64,000 nucleotides of DNA, from NCBI GenBank assembly GCA_902569975.1, contig CACFWD010000001.1, positions 62,001-126,000 on the forward strand. Reading direction: 5' to 3'. This stretch comes from an uncultured Pelagibacteraceae bacterium (lineage in GTDB: Bacteria > Pseudomonadota > Alphaproteobacteria > Pelagibacterales > Pelagibacteraceae). The notes beneath the pieces were generated by a model. That model was given only the letters and a program-made list of their open reading frames with translations. It had not been told where the DNA came from and did no database searches. The translations under genes and the position numbers were made by a program. This document shows positions 10,594 through 21,116 of this stretch, one piece after another. Position 1 is the stretch's first letter. Each line of letters begins with the position of its first letter.

Positions 10594-10869
10594 CTATTTA
10601 TTGAATACTTCTTTTAAAGCTTTTGCAGGTAGAAATTTAACCTTTTGTGATGCCGCAATTTGAATTTGCTCACCAGTTCTGGGATTTCTACCAACTCTAG
10701 CTTTTCTTTTAGCTACTTTGTAAGTACCAAATCCAGCAATTTTTACTGAATCATCACCTTTTAAAGCATCTAAAATAGTGTTGGTAATAGTGTCAAAAGT
10801 TCTCTCAGCATCTGCCTTACTTAAATTTAAAGCCCCTGAAAGCTTAACTATTAATTGTTTTTTGTTCAT
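10594..10869 (-). CDS. hup: HU family DNA-binding protein
   Basis: MNKKQLIVKLSGALNLSKADAERTFD...VKIAGFGTYKVAKRKARVGRNPRTGEQIQI. Confidence 0.95.
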   Translation of the reverse strand: MNKKQLIVKLSGALNLSKADAERTFDTITNTILDALKGDDSVKIAGFGTYKVAKRKARVGRNPRTGEQIQIAASQKVKFLPAKALKEVFNK

Positions 10870-11023
10870 TTTAGCTCCGGTTTATTGGTTAAATCTATGT
10901 TTCAAAAAAACTACGTAAAATCAACCTTTTTTTTAGTAGGTTAAATATTTATATCCACAATATATAGTGTTAGATCAAATTAATGTTGATTTTATTGGGT
11001 TTTTTTCTTTTTAATATTTAATT

Positions 11024-12136
11024 TTATTTAAATAATCCTAAATCTTTTAGATCATTAAAAGTTGTAAAAAACATTAAAGATATTAATAAAAACAGCCCGA
11101 TTCGGAAAAAGCCCTCTTGCGTTTTTTGTGACAATGGACGACCCAAAACTTTTTCGAAGGCATAAAACATCAAATGCCCACCGTCTAACATTGGAATAGG
11201 AAATAAATTAACTAAGCCGAGACTTATAGAAATATAAGCCATCATACTTATAAAAGCCAGTAAACCAATATCAGCAACTTGCCCAGAAATTTTGGCAATT
11301 CTGATAGGCCCACCTAATTGAGAAGTATCAGCTTTACCAACTATCATTCCTCCTATGTATTTTAATGATGCAACACTTACGTAATATACCTCATTTGCAG
11401 CATGCAATAATGACTGAGCTGGGCCTAACTTAACGTGGTTAATCTCATTGTTATATGCACCAAGTTTTATTCCGACCATTCTTTTATTCACTGAATTACC
11501 TAAATTATCTTCGCTTAAAGCTATGATAGGTTTTATCTTTAGTAAAAATTCATCATAAGATCTTTTTACTTTAAAATCGATAAAATCATCAGTAGACATG
11601 GTAATATATTTTGAAACATCCATAATACTTTGAACTGTATTTCCATCAATTTCCAAAATAACATCATTCACTTGGAGACCTCCAGTCATTGCAGGACTAT
11701 CTTTTTGAACTTCATTTATGACAGCTGGTGTAAAATCTTTACCTACAAATGTATAAATTGAAAAAAAAATTACTAAAGCTAATAAAAAATTTGCTAATGG
11801 ACCACCAAAGACAATTAAAGTTCTTTGATATAGAGGTTTAAGAGTAAATAATTTTTGTTGATCTTCTTCACTATATTTTTTTAAAATTTCTTCATGATCG
11901 GATTGTGAATATACATTCCGGTCCCCAAAAAATTTAACATATCCTCCAAGTGGTATCCAGCATATCTTCCATCTAGTACCCGATTTATCATTCCAACCAA
12001 AAATTTCTTTACCAAATCCAATTGAAAAATCGGTAACTCCTACACCAAATTTTTTTGCAAAATAATAATGTCCGTACTCATGAATAAATACAACTATGAG
12101 AATTAGAATAATAAACGGGATTATATAAGTAAGCAT
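11024..12136 (-). CDS. rseP: RIP metalloprotease RseP (site-2 protease)
   Basis: HEYGH motif, WIPLGGYVKFFGD, PDZ region, LGLVNLFPIPMLDGGHLMFYAFEKVLGRPLS. Confidence 0.93.
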   Translation of the reverse strand: MLTYIIPFIILILIVVFIHEYGHYYFAKKFGVGVTDFSIGFGKEIFGWNDKSGTRWKICWIPLGGYVKFFGDRNVYSQSDHEEILKKYSEEDQQKLFTLKPLYQRTLIVFGGPLANFLLALVIFFSIYTFVGKDFTPAVINEVQKDSPAMTGGLQVNDVILEIDGNTVQSIMDVSKYITMSTDDFIDFKVKRSYDEFLLKIKPIIALSEDNLGNSVNKRMVGIKLGAYNNEINHVKLGPAQSLLHAANEVYYVSVASLKYIGGMIVGKADTSQLGGPIRIAKISGQVADIGLLAFISMMAYISISLGLVNLFPIPMLDGGHLMFYAFEKVLGRPLSQKTQEGFFRIGLFLLISLMFFTTFNDLKDLGLFK

Positions 12137-12158
12137 AATTATTTAAAGATAACTAAAG

Positions 12159-12542
12159 TTATATTAAATTGAAATCACTTTTTTTAATTGAGGCAAAACC
12201 GCCCTCTATATGAGACACTTTTTTAAAACCCATATCTTGCAATGATTTTGAAGCTAATGCAGACCTGGCTCCTGCTGCACAAAATAAAACCATTTCTTTA
12301 TCCATATCTAGTTTACCTTGTTTAAAATATTGACTATTTGGGTCTATCCAAAATTCTAACATACCTCTAGGTATATGAACTGCATTTTCAACTTTTCCTT
12401 CTTTTTCAAGTTCTCTGATATCTCTGATATCTATTAGATTACATTTATTTTCTTTAACCAACTTCAGTGCTTCATCTGCGTTTATAGTTTTTATTTCAGA
12501 ATAAGCTTCTGCAACTAATGTTTGAGCCGATTTAATTGTCAT
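12159..12542 (-). CDS. rhodanese-like domain protein
   Basis: NLIDIRDIRELEKEGKVENAVHIPRGMLEFW...VLFCAAGARSALASKSLQDMGF. Confidence 0.88.
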   Translation of the reverse strand: MTIKSAQTLVAEAYSEIKTINADEALKLVKENKCNLIDIRDIRELEKEGKVENAVHIPRGMLEFWIDPNSQYFKQGKLDMDKEMVLFCAAGARSALASKSLQDMGFKKVSHIEGGFASIKKSDFNLI

Positions 12543-12577
12543 ATTTAATATTTACTTTATAATTGAATTTTTTACCA

Positions 12578-13198
12578 CTAAACTTTTTGAATTAATGACA
12601 CAGTATTATTAGTTGGTTTATTTACATCTTTTGATATTTGATGAAAAACTAAATCAGGTTTTTTACGTTCTTTTAAAAAACTAGAACCTGATAATTCTAA
12701 ATTTAAATATCGATTTATATCTGTTTGATTAAGTATCACTGGTTGTCGATGATGAATTTCACTTATTTTTTTGGATGCATCCTCTGTAATCAAGCTAAAT
12801 TGATCATTTTCATAAATTCCTGCGAAAAAAATAGTTTTTTTATCCTCCCTAAAAAAATAATGAGGAATCTTTTCTTTTTCTTCTCTTTTCCACTCATAAA
12901 ATCCATCTGCAACCGCAACACATCTAAAATCTTTTATTAATTTTTTAAATGATATTTTTTCATCTATCGTTTCTAATCTTGCATTAATTAATGCTTTAAA
13001 ATCCTTATCTTTAGCCCAACTAGGAACTAAACCCCATTGCATGTTCTCTAAAGTATTTCCATTTTTATATTTTTTTATCACTGGAAGTTTTTGATAAGGG
13101 TGAGCATTATAATTTTCCTTATCTTCTACTTGAATAGCTGATTTAACTAATTTATTTGTTTTGGAAACCGGACTAGTTATAACGTATCTACCACACAT
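12578..13198 (-). CDS. SOS response-associated peptidase (YedK/SRAP/HMCES-like)
   Basis: MCGRYVITSP...WGLVPSWAKD...NARLETIDEKISFKKLIKDFRCVAVADGFYEWKR...HHRQPVIL. Confidence 0.93.
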   Translation of the reverse strand: MCGRYVITSPVSKTNKLVKSAIQVEDKENYNAHPYQKLPVIKKYKNGNTLENMQWGLVPSWAKDKDFKALINARLETIDEKISFKKLIKDFRCVAVADGFYEWKREEKEKIPHYFFREDKKTIFFAGIYENDQFSLITEDASKKISEIHHRQPVILNQTDINRYLNLELSGSSFLKERKKPDLVFHQISKDVNKPTNNTVSLIQKV

Positions 13199-13225
13199 AA
13201 GTTTATAAAACTTTAAATATATTTA

Positions 13226-14017
13226 TTAATTTTTGATTATATCTAACCAATTTTGAATTTCATGAGTTTTATTTTTGAAATCTAAACCATTTTCTTTGGA
13301 TTTAATAAGATCAATATGTTTATTAAATGATTCCTCATCTTTAAAATATTCATTAGCAATCATTTTGCCTATTCTTGCATGAGATAAATTTATCATTTGC
13401 CAATATTCATAATCTGGATGATATTGCAGTCCCCAAACTTCTGATTTTCCTGATTTAAAATATACGCCCATGTTTTTATTTACTTTATCACTAGCAAGAA
13501 GAGTTGCCCCTTTTGGTAATTGAGAAACCTCATCAAAGTTAAAAGCTGGAGTATCAAATTTAATTTTTTTATTTTTATAAAGAGGATTTTTTTTTCCTTC
13601 TTCACTAATTTCAACATCAGTTGCTATACCTATATGAGCACCATTTTTACCAGGCGTGACCTTACCACCAGCCGCTGTTGAACAAACTTGTAAGCCCCAA
13701 CAAATTGCAAGAATCTTATTACTGTGTTTAAAGCAATTAGCTGCAAAAGTTATATGCTTCTTGATTTCTGCTGTCATATCATTGATTCTCATGGCACCAC
13801 CTGTAAAAATAATTCCGTTATAATGATCCATATTTTCTAATATCTCTTTAGTTTCATTATCATTAGCCGGATTTATAATTTTTACATTAGTAAGTGGTTC
13901 TAGTTTCAAAACTATATTCTTTAAATTTTCAGCACATGATGCCTTAGCAGCTTTTATAAATACCTCAGAGTCTTTAGGATTATTTCCCTCAACAATTAAC
14001 ACATTAATACTACTCAT
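13226..14017 (-). CDS. type 1 glutamine amidotransferase domain protein
   Basis: GIIFTGGAMRIND, ILAICWGLQVCSTAAGGKV, EVWGLQYHPDYEYW (Cys nucleophile, HP). Confidence 0.85.
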   Translation of the reverse strand: MSSINVLIVEGNNPKDSEVFIKAAKASCAENLKNIVLKLEPLTNVKIINPANDNETKEILENMDHYNGIIFTGGAMRINDMTAEIKKHITFAANCFKHSNKILAICWGLQVCSTAAGGKVTPGKNGAHIGIATDVEISEEGKKNPLYKNKKIKFDTPAFNFDEVSQLPKGATLLASDKVNKNMGVYFKSGKSEVWGLQYHPDYEYWQMINLSHARIGKMIANEYFKDEESFNKHIDLIKSKENGLDFKNKTHEIQNWLDIIKN

Positions 14018-14020
14018 TAA

Positions 14021-15184
14021 TTAAAAAAGAGTTCCCGACATACTGTGTTGATACATAACTTTCATATCAGCCTCGGATAATTTTTTTGGATTACCTCCAG
14101 TTGAAGGGTCCTCTAAAGCCATTTTAGATAAACGATCTAATTCAAAATCTTTTTCATCAATAACTTCTGATAATTTATGAGGCATATTAAGTTTTTTTCT
14201 AAGATCTAATACCCAATTTAAAAATCCCTCAAATGATCTATCTTTTAATTCCAAATAATCACAAATTTTAATTATCTTCTTTTCAATTACATCTTTATTA
14301 AAAGTTAATACATAAGGCATAAAAATTGCATTTGATAAACCATGATGAACATTATTTAATGCATTAACTGGATGGCTTAGTGAGTGAATTGCACCTAGAC
14401 CTTTTTGAAAAGCAGTTGCGCCCATACTTGCAGCAGTTAACATATTCATTCTTGCCTCTAAATTTGATCCATTATTTACAGCCTCAAGTAACCATTTATC
14501 GATTAATTTAATACCCTCTAATGCAATTCCATCAGCCATAGGATGGTATCCAGGAGCACAATAAGCTTCTAGATTGTGAGCAAGTGCATCCATCCCTGTT
14601 GCAGCAGTAATTTTTGGAGGTAAACCAACAGTTAAAACAGGATCAAGAATTACGATCGAAGGTAAAAATTTTGGATGAAAAATAATTTTTTTAACTCCCG
14701 TCTCTTCATTTAAAATGACAGCAGCTCTTCCAGTTTCAGAGCCTGTTCCAGCTGTGGTTGGCACTGCTATAATTGGTGCTATTTTTTCTGAATTAGCTTT
14801 TGTCCAATTATCTCCAACATCTTCAAACTCCCAAATCGGTAATGATTGACCAGACATAAACGCGATTGATTTTCCAACATCAAGTCCACTTCCACCTCCA
14901 AAACAGATAACCCCATCACAATTATTTTTTCTAAAACTTTCTACGCCTTCATTTACATTTGTCCCTGTTGGATTACCAACAACATTTGAAAACAATTCAA
15001 CATTTATTTTTTCGTTTTTTAAAATTGATATAGTTTTTTTTACTATGTCTGTTTCAGCTAAACCTTTATCAGTAACAAATAATGGTTTTAATAAATTAAG
15101 ATTTTTACATGCTTGTGCAATATCATTAACCCTATTTTCTCCTACCCACATGGTAGTCGGATAATTCCAGTTATATTTTTGCAT
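14021..15184 (-). CDS. iron-containing alcohol dehydrogenase
   Basis: DGVICFGGGSGLDVGKSIAFM, PTTAGTGSETGRAAVI, TAATGMDALAHNLEAYCAP, GAIHSLSHPVNALNNVHHGLSNAIFMP. Confidence 0.94.
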   Translation of the reverse strand: MQKYNWNYPTTMWVGENRVNDIAQACKNLNLLKPLFVTDKGLAETDIVKKTISILKNEKINVELFSNVVGNPTGTNVNEGVESFRKNNCDGVICFGGGSGLDVGKSIAFMSGQSLPIWEFEDVGDNWTKANSEKIAPIIAVPTTAGTGSETGRAAVILNEETGVKKIIFHPKFLPSIVILDPVLTVGLPPKITAATGMDALAHNLEAYCAPGYHPMADGIALEGIKLIDKWLLEAVNNGSNLEARMNMLTAASMGATAFQKGLGAIHSLSHPVNALNNVHHGLSNAIFMPYVLTFNKDVIEKKIIKICDYLELKDRSFEGFLNWVLDLRKKLNMPHKLSEVIDEKDFELDRLSKMALEDPSTGGNPKKLSEADMKVMYQHSMSGTLF

Positions 15185-15256
15185 AATAATATTATAGTGT
15201 TTTATGAAATTAGATGCTGTATATCACTTTATAAACTATTTTTTAACAAAAATATT

Positions 15257-16633
15257 ATGCAAAAAACTATTACACCAATAGATAATACTGTTTATGTGGA
15301 AAGAGAATATCACTCAAACAAAATTGAAGAAACAGTAGAGAGTTCAATGAAGGCTCAAAAAGATTGGTCTAATTTAGCTGTAAGTGAAAGAGTTAAACTA
15401 CTTAATAATTTTGTTAATGATTTTTTATCAAGGGGTGATGTTATTGGAGAAGAATTAAGCAGACAGATTGGAAGACCAATTTCTCAAGCTATTGGTGAAC
15501 TAAATGGTTTTAAAGAAAGAGCTGATTATATGTTATCGATTGCAGAAAAAAAATTGGCAAACATTGATGTTACTAAAGATAATAATTTTAAAAGTTATAT
15601 AAAAAGAAGAGCGCTTGGAATTGTTTTTGTAATAGCACCATGGAATTATCCTTATCTTGTGGCTGTGAACTCGATTATACCTGCGATGGCTGCAGGAAAT
15701 TCTGTTATTTTAAAACACTCTGCTCAAACACCTTTATGTGCTGAACAACTTTATCAATCAGCAAAAAAAACATTGCCTAAAGATGTTTTTAATTATTTGC
15801 ATTTAAACCATGAAGATGGATTAAAAGTAGTATCTGATAAAAGAATTAATTTTGTATCTTTTACAGGATCTGTAAAAGCAGGTTATGATGTTCAAAGAGC
15901 AACGCATACTAAGTTTATTGATATGGCACTAGAATTAGGTGGAAAAGATCCAGCTTATGCAAGACATGATTGTGATTTAGAAAAAACAGTCGAAAACCTT
16001 GTAGATGGTTCTTTTTTTAATTCTGGTCAATCATGTTGCGGTATTGAAAGAATTTATGTTGATGAAAAAATTTATAACAACTTTATAGAGTTATTTGCCT
16101 CTAAAGCTTATAACTATAAACTTGGCAACCCACTAGAAAAAGAAACTAATTTAGGGCCTGTGGTAAAACTATCTGCAGCAAATTTTATTCACAAACAAAT
16201 GGATGATGCTATCACTAAAGGTGCTAAGAAGATAATTGATGAAAAAAAATTTAATTTTCCAAAAGAGCACAAAAATTATATGGTTCCTCAAGTTTTAACT
16301 AATGTTGATCACAATATGGGGTTTATGACTGAAGAAACATTTGGGCCTTGTGTAGGAATAATGAAAGTTAAAGATGAAAATGAGGCTATCAAATTAATGA
16401 ATGACAGTCCTTATGGTTTAACTGCCTCAGTATGGACTAAAGATATAGAAATTGCAGAAAAAATTGGTAGTCAAGTTCAAACTGGAACTTTTTTTATGAA
16501 CAGATGTGATTATTTAGATCCAGCTCTTTCTTGGACTGGAGTTAAAGAAACTGGTAAAGGTTGCTCATTATCTGAAATTGCATACGAAAAACTTACTACT
16601 CCAAAAAGCTTTCATTTAAGAAAAGAGCAATAA
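15257..16633 (+). CDS. aldehyde dehydrogenase family protein
   Basis: APWNYPYLVAVNSIIPAMAAGNSVILKHSAQTPLCAE, FVSFTGSVKAGYDV, ELGGKDPAYA, FFNSGQSCCGIERIYV; ORF start moved to 15257. Confidence 0.95.
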   Translation: MQKTITPIDNTVYVEREYHSNKIEETVESSMKAQKDWSNLAVSERVKLLNNFVNDFLSRGDVIGEELSRQIGRPISQAIGELNGFKERADYMLSIAEKKLANIDVTKDNNFKSYIKRRALGIVFVIAPWNYPYLVAVNSIIPAMAAGNSVILKHSAQTPLCAEQLYQSAKKTLPKDVFNYLHLNHEDGLKVVSDKRINFVSFTGSVKAGYDVQRATHTKFIDMALELGGKDPAYARHDCDLEKTVENLVDGSFFNSGQSCCGIERIYVDEKIYNNFIELFASKAYNYKLGNPLEKETNLGPVVKLSAANFIHKQMDDAITKGAKKIIDEKKFNFPKEHKNYMVPQVLTNVDHNMGFMTEETFGPCVGIMKVKDENEAIKLMNDSPYGLTASVWTKDIEIAEKIGSQVQTGTFFMNRCDYLDPALSWTGVKETGKGCSLSEIAYEKLTTPKSFHLRKEQ

Positions 16634-17389
16634 ATGGAACTAATTTATAAAGGTAAAAACGCGATAGTAACTGGAGCTAGTGGTGGTATGGGATTAGAAA
16701 TATCAAAAATATTATCTGAAAATAACATTAATGTGCTTATGTTGGATATTCAAAATCCAAGTAAATCATTTTTAAATGAAAATATAAACTGCACATATAG
16801 AAAAGTAGACGTAACTAATTTAAGAAAATTAAAATCTATAATCCAAAAATATTTTAAAGAAAATAAAAGTATTGACTATTTGATTAATACTACAGGTGTT
16901 TTATGGTTTAATAAAGATGTTTCTGCAGCAGATATAAAGCCTGAAGTTTGGGATAAAGTATTTAATATAAACTTAAAATCCATGATGCATTTATCAAAAA
17001 TTATTATTCCGTTAATGAAAAAAAATAATTTTGGTTCTATGGTTCATATTTCCTCGGTGGATGCTTTATCTGGAGATGATAAACCACAAGATGCATATGG
17101 TGCATCAAAAGCTGCAATGATTAGACTTTCAAAATCATTAGCAATTCAATTTGCCTCTAATAACATAAGATCAAATATAATTTTGCCTGGTCCAATAGAA
17201 ACTGGTATGCAAAAACGATGGAAAAAAAATCCTAAAGCTAAGAAAAATTTGGAAAAATTTATTCCCCTTCAAAGAGTTGGAAAACCCCAAGATATATCTA
17301 ACGCTTGTATGTTCTTATTAAGTGATCAGGCAAATTATATTACTGGAACTGAAATTATAGTTGACGGTGGGATTACTTCAAAACCTTAA
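16634..17389 (+). CDS. short-chain dehydrogenase/reductase
   Basis: AIVTGASGGMGLEISKIL, INTTGVLWF, VHISSVDALSGDDKPQDAYGASKAAMIRLSKSLA, ITGTEIIVDGGIT. Confidence 0.93.
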   Translation: MELIYKGKNAIVTGASGGMGLEISKILSENNINVLMLDIQNPSKSFLNENINCTYRKVDVTNLRKLKSIIQKYFKENKSIDYLINTTGVLWFNKDVSAADIKPEVWDKVFNINLKSMMHLSKIIIPLMKKNNFGSMVHISSVDALSGDDKPQDAYGASKAAMIRLSKSLAIQFASNNIRSNIILPGPIETGMQKRWKKNPKAKKNLEKFIPLQRVGKPQDISNACMFLLSDQANYITGTEIIVDGGITSKP

Positions 17390-17396
17390 AATTAAA

Positions 17397-17422
17397 TTAG
17401 GCGCCTAATTAAAGGCGCCTAA
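17397..17422. terminator. terminator-like hairpin between convergent SDR and dctP-like genes
   Basis: TTAGGCGCC (17397-17405) taattaaa GGCGCCTAA (17414-17422). Confidence 0.7.
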
Positions 17423-17432
17423 AATTAAATAA

Positions 17433-18509
17433 TTATCTATAAGGATATCCAGCTTTTTCCATTGTTGCTGCATATAATTTAAATGCATCAACAACTTTTT
17501 TAGCTCTTGGACTAATCTTAGAAGTTTCATCCCAGAATTGCTCAGAGTCTTTAACTACTTGACTCCACTCATTTGCTGGAAGACTTGTAAGTTCCATTTT
17601 CTTACCATTAACACGAAGATCAGCTTCACCACCCCAATACCATACTTGTCTGTAGTAATGAGAGTCGTTAATTGACATTCTGTAAAGAGCTTGAAGTTTT
17701 GGACTTAATTTATCCCAACTTTTTTGGTTAGCAAAATAAGATCCAAACCATGCACCTGTAACAGAATTTGTAAGTGCATATTTACAAATATCAGCCCAAC
17801 CCACTTCATAAGCCTCTGTAAATCCACACCAACACACACCATCTAGTTCTCCAGTTTGCATTGCAACTTCAACATCATCCCATGGTACAATTACAGGAAT
17901 TAACCCATATCTTGCTAAGAATTTACCTGCAGTTGGAACACCAAAAACACGCAGTCCTTTCATGTCAGAAAGTTTTGTTATCTTTTTATTTACTGTAAAT
18001 AAATGACATGGATCCCAAGCACTTGTGCTTAGCCATTGAACACCTTTTACTTCACTATAAGCTTCATCCCATATTTCATTTAAGCCATAATACTTAAATA
18101 AAGAAGGAACATCTAAGCTGTATCTTGTTGCAAATGGAAAATAACCACCAAAAACTTGGATATCTACAGGTGATCCCATCGTGGCGTCATCACTCTGCAC
18201 AGCATCAATAGTTCCCGCTTGCATTGCTCTAAACAATTCATCCGTAGGAACAAGTTGATCTGCATAATAAAGTTCTATTTCCATTTCTCCGAATGCAGCT
18301 TTATTAAAAGCCTCTATTTGTGGCTTAATAACATGTGCACCAAGCGGAGCCCCAGAATAAGTCTGTAATCTCCATTTGATTGGGTTTGATGCAGAGTAAG
18401 CATATGGAGCTTTGATTGCAGTTGCTCCAGCAGCACCTAATGTTAGTAAACCTGCTTTTTTAATAAACGAACGTCTTTTATTCGTTATTATTTTCTTATC
18501 TTTTTTCAC
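17433..18509 (-). CDS. TRAP transporter substrate-binding protein (DctP family) with Tat-like signal
   Basis: NKRRSFIKKAGLLTLGAAGATA signal; WRLQTYSGAPLGAHVIKPQIEAFNKA...LYYADQLVPTDELFRAMQAGTIDAV; adjacent DctM/DctQ. Confidence 0.92.
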   Translation of the reverse strand: MKKDKKIITNKRRSFIKKAGLLTLGAAGATAIKAPYAYSASNPIKWRLQTYSGAPLGAHVIKPQIEAFNKAAFGEMEIELYYADQLVPTDELFRAMQAGTIDAVQSDDATMGSPVDIQVFGGYFPFATRYSLDVPSLFKYYGLNEIWDEAYSEVKGVQWLSTSAWDPCHLFTVNKKITKLSDMKGLRVFGVPTAGKFLARYGLIPVIVPWDDVEVAMQTGELDGVCWCGFTEAYEVGWADICKYALTNSVTGAWFGSYFANQKSWDKLSPKLQALYRMSINDSHYYRQVWYWGGEADLRVNGKKMELTSLPANEWSQVVKDSEQFWDETSKISPRAKKVVDAFKLYAATMEKAGYPYR

Positions 18510-18627
18510 TTGGTCTCCTCTCGTTTAATAAATATTTAAAAATACTATTATAAATTAAAATCTTAATAAACTGATTTATCTTTGAAAAGTTAATAAAATT
18601 TTAAAATAAATTAAACCTTAAGTTGAA

Positions 18628-19965
18628 TTATCGAGATAAATATTTCTCTGGCAGATAAGTTGCAATTTCAGGAAAAGCCATAACTATCGCTAAACCTATT
18701 ACCATAATAAGAACAAATGGAAGAATAGATCTATAAATATCTTGAAGAGTTATTTCTTTTGGAGCCATTGCTCTCATTAAAAATAAATTGTATCCAAATG
18801 GAGGCGTCATGTAAGCAATTTGACATGTTATAGTATAAAGAACTCCATACCAAATAGGGTCAAAACCTAAAGAAATTATTAACGGAACATATAGTGGAGC
18901 AACAATTACTAACATTGCTGTATCATCTAAAAACATTCCCATTAAAATGTATGAAAGCTGCATCATTATTAACACTCCCCATGGGGTTAAATTCCATCTT
19001 TCAATAAATAATGTTTCAATCGCCCGTCCGGCTCCTAATCCATCAAATACAGCACCAAAAGTTAAAGCAGCTAAAATAATCCACATGAACATACAAGAAA
19101 CACCTAAAGTCTTTTTTAGGGTATTTTCTAAAACTTGTTTATTAAATCTTCTCTTATAAATAGCTGCTAAAGTTGCCAAGAACGCACCAACAGCAGAACA
19201 TTCCACTAAACTTGCAATCCCCATTAAAAATAATCCTGTCATAAAGAAAAAAATTAAAAAAGGAATAATTCCAGCTTTAAGTAATCTTATTTTTTCTAGA
19301 GTGCTTATTTCTCTCTCTTCTTTCTTCAATGGAGGACCAAGTTCAGGCTGTAGTTTACATCTTATATAAATATAAATCAAAAATAATGAGGCCATTAATA
19401 AACCTGGCAAAATTCCAGCCATCCAAAGTTTGCTTACTGGTTGACGAGCAATCATTCCATATAAAACCATTACAACACTTGGTGGAATTAAAATACCAAG
19501 TGAACTCCCAGCTTGTACAACTCCAGTAATCATTCTTTTATCATAATTTCTTTTTAACATTTCAGGTAATGCAATGGTTGCCCCGATTGCCATTCCTGCA
19601 ACACTTAAGCCATTCATTGCTGATATAGCTACCATCATAAACATTGTTCCTATTGCCAAACCTCCTTTTATACCTCCAAAAAGAACATGAAACATTTTAT
19701 AAAGATCATTCGCTATTCCTGACTCGGATATCATGAAGCCCATGTAAATAAACAAAGGTAGTGTTAACATCGGGTACCATTTAAAAAGTTTCCATGTAGC
19801 TGTATAAGGCATTTCCATTGAGCCCTCTCCCCAAATTAAAAGTGCAGAGGCTGCCGCAACAAAACCTATGGCACCAAATACTCTTTGCCCTGTGAACATC
19901 ATGACTAACATTGTTATAAACATGAATAGTGCAATGAATTCGTAACTTAGGTATTGTGCTAACAT
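18628..19965 (-). CDS. TRAP transporter large permease (DctM)
   Basis: LTLPLFIYMGFMISESGIANDLYKMF, GIVQAGSSLGILIPPSVVMVLYGMIA-type, MFLDDTAMLVIVAPLYVPLI, TPPFGYNLFLMRAMAP. Confidence 0.95.
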   Translation of the reverse strand: MLAQYLSYEFIALFMFITMLVMMFTGQRVFGAIGFVAAASALLIWGEGSMEMPYTATWKLFKWYPMLTLPLFIYMGFMISESGIANDLYKMFHVLFGGIKGGLAIGTMFMMVAISAMNGLSVAGMAIGATIALPEMLKRNYDKRMITGVVQAGSSLGILIPPSVVMVLYGMIARQPVSKLWMAGILPGLLMASLFLIYIYIRCKLQPELGPPLKKEEREISTLEKIRLLKAGIIPFLIFFFMTGLFLMGIASLVECSAVGAFLATLAAIYKRRFNKQVLENTLKKTLGVSCMFMWIILAALTFGAVFDGLGAGRAIETLFIERWNLTPWGVLIMMQLSYILMGMFLDDTAMLVIVAPLYVPLIISLGFDPIWYGVLYTITCQIAYMTPPFGYNLFLMRAMAPKEITLQDIYRSILPFVLIMVIGLAIVMAFPEIATYLPEKYLSR

Positions 19966-19967
19966 AA

Positions 19968-20507
19968 TTAAATCTTTTTCTCTTTCATTTTTGCAAAATC
20001 TTTAAATAATGTTGAAAATGCTTGAAGTAACATCAATAAAATTCCAAATAACATTAAAGTTTTTATTGGCCAAACGTAGGGCGCCCATGCAGTGAAAAGT
20101 TTTTGCTTAGTTTCAATTGTATAAATCAAACTTGTTATTGATCCAAGAAATAACAAAACTAGGTAAAAAATAAGAAAAATACTAGTGAAAATATCCATTT
20201 TAGCTTTGCCTTTTTTTGAGAGTTTTCCGTAAAACAAATCCATTCTAACATGATCATCAGTGATCATTGAATATCCACCACCTAGGAGATAATAAGCTGT
20301 GATAGTAAATTGTGCCATTTCTATAATCCACATCAAAGGATAATTTACTATATTTCGTGTAACGAAAGATAAGATCAAAAGAAACATCATAAAAAAAACC
20401 CAGTACATGACAAATCTTCCAACTTTCTCACAAGTTAGATCAACGTATTTAACATATAATGAAATTAATTTTGGCATTGTTGAATATTTCTGCTGTTTAT
20501 AAAACAA
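19968..20507 (-). CDS. TRAP transporter small permease (DctQ)
   Basis: 4 TM; YPLMWIIEMAQFTITAYYLLGGGYSMITDDHVRMDLFYGKLS. Confidence 0.9.
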   Translation of the reverse strand: MFYKQQKYSTMPKLISLYVKYVDLTCEKVGRFVMYWVFFMMFLLILSFVTRNIVNYPLMWIIEMAQFTITAYYLLGGGYSMITDDHVRMDLFYGKLSKKGKAKMDIFTSIFLIFYLVLLFLGSITSLIYTIETKQKLFTAWAPYVWPIKTLMLFGILLMLLQAFSTLFKDFAKMKEKKI

Positions 20508-20531
20508 ATGAAAAAATCTTACAAATTTAAA

Positions 20532-21116
20532 TTAAATTAATTGTTGATTTATAATTTCTTGAATTTCTTTAATCATGATTTTCGGAGATTGCATTGTAGG
20601 ATGTATTTCTTGAGCTTTTTGATAACTTTCAATTGCTTTTTCATAATTTTTTAATTTTATGTTTACTAACCCTTGCCCCGCTAACGCTCCGAAATGCCTG
20701 TGCTCTAAGCTTAAAACTTTATTAATATCATTTTGAGAACCCTGATAATCACCTAACATATATAAAACTGTTGCTCTTTTATTCCAAGCTTCAGCCCAAT
20801 TGGGGTCTTCTTTAATTACTTCAGTGAATATTTCTACAGCTTTTACTAATTGATTATTTACAACTGATTTTGATCCTTCTGCTAATCTAATTGTTAATCT
20901 ATCTTTTGTTGGATGGGTGCTCCATATTTCCCATATTTTTTGCTCTATATTAGCTGTTAATGATTTCTCATTTTTTTTTAATTTATCGAATAGTGTGTTT
21001 AGTTGATTTTTTCTTTCATCTGCTTGTAATTGAGATGAGCTAAATAAAATTAAAAACAAAAAAAATAGTTTTGAAAATCTCATGTTAAGAAAAAATTTTA
21101 CCAAATAATATTTCAC
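20532..21116 (-). CDS. TPR repeat protein, secreted
   Basis: Signal-like N-terminus; WAEAWNKRATVLYMLGDYQGSQNDINKVLSLEHRHFGALAGQGLVNIKLKNYEKAIESYQKAQEIHP. Confidence 0.85.
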   Translation of the reverse strand: MKYYLVKFFLNMRFSKLFFLFLILFSSSQLQADERKNQLNTLFDKLKKNEKSLTANIEQKIWEIWSTHPTKDRLTIRLAEGSKSVVNNQLVKAVEIFTEVIKEDPNWAEAWNKRATVLYMLGDYQGSQNDINKVLSLEHRHFGALAGQGLVNIKLKNYEKAIESYQKAQEIHPTMQSPKIMIKEIQEIINQQLI

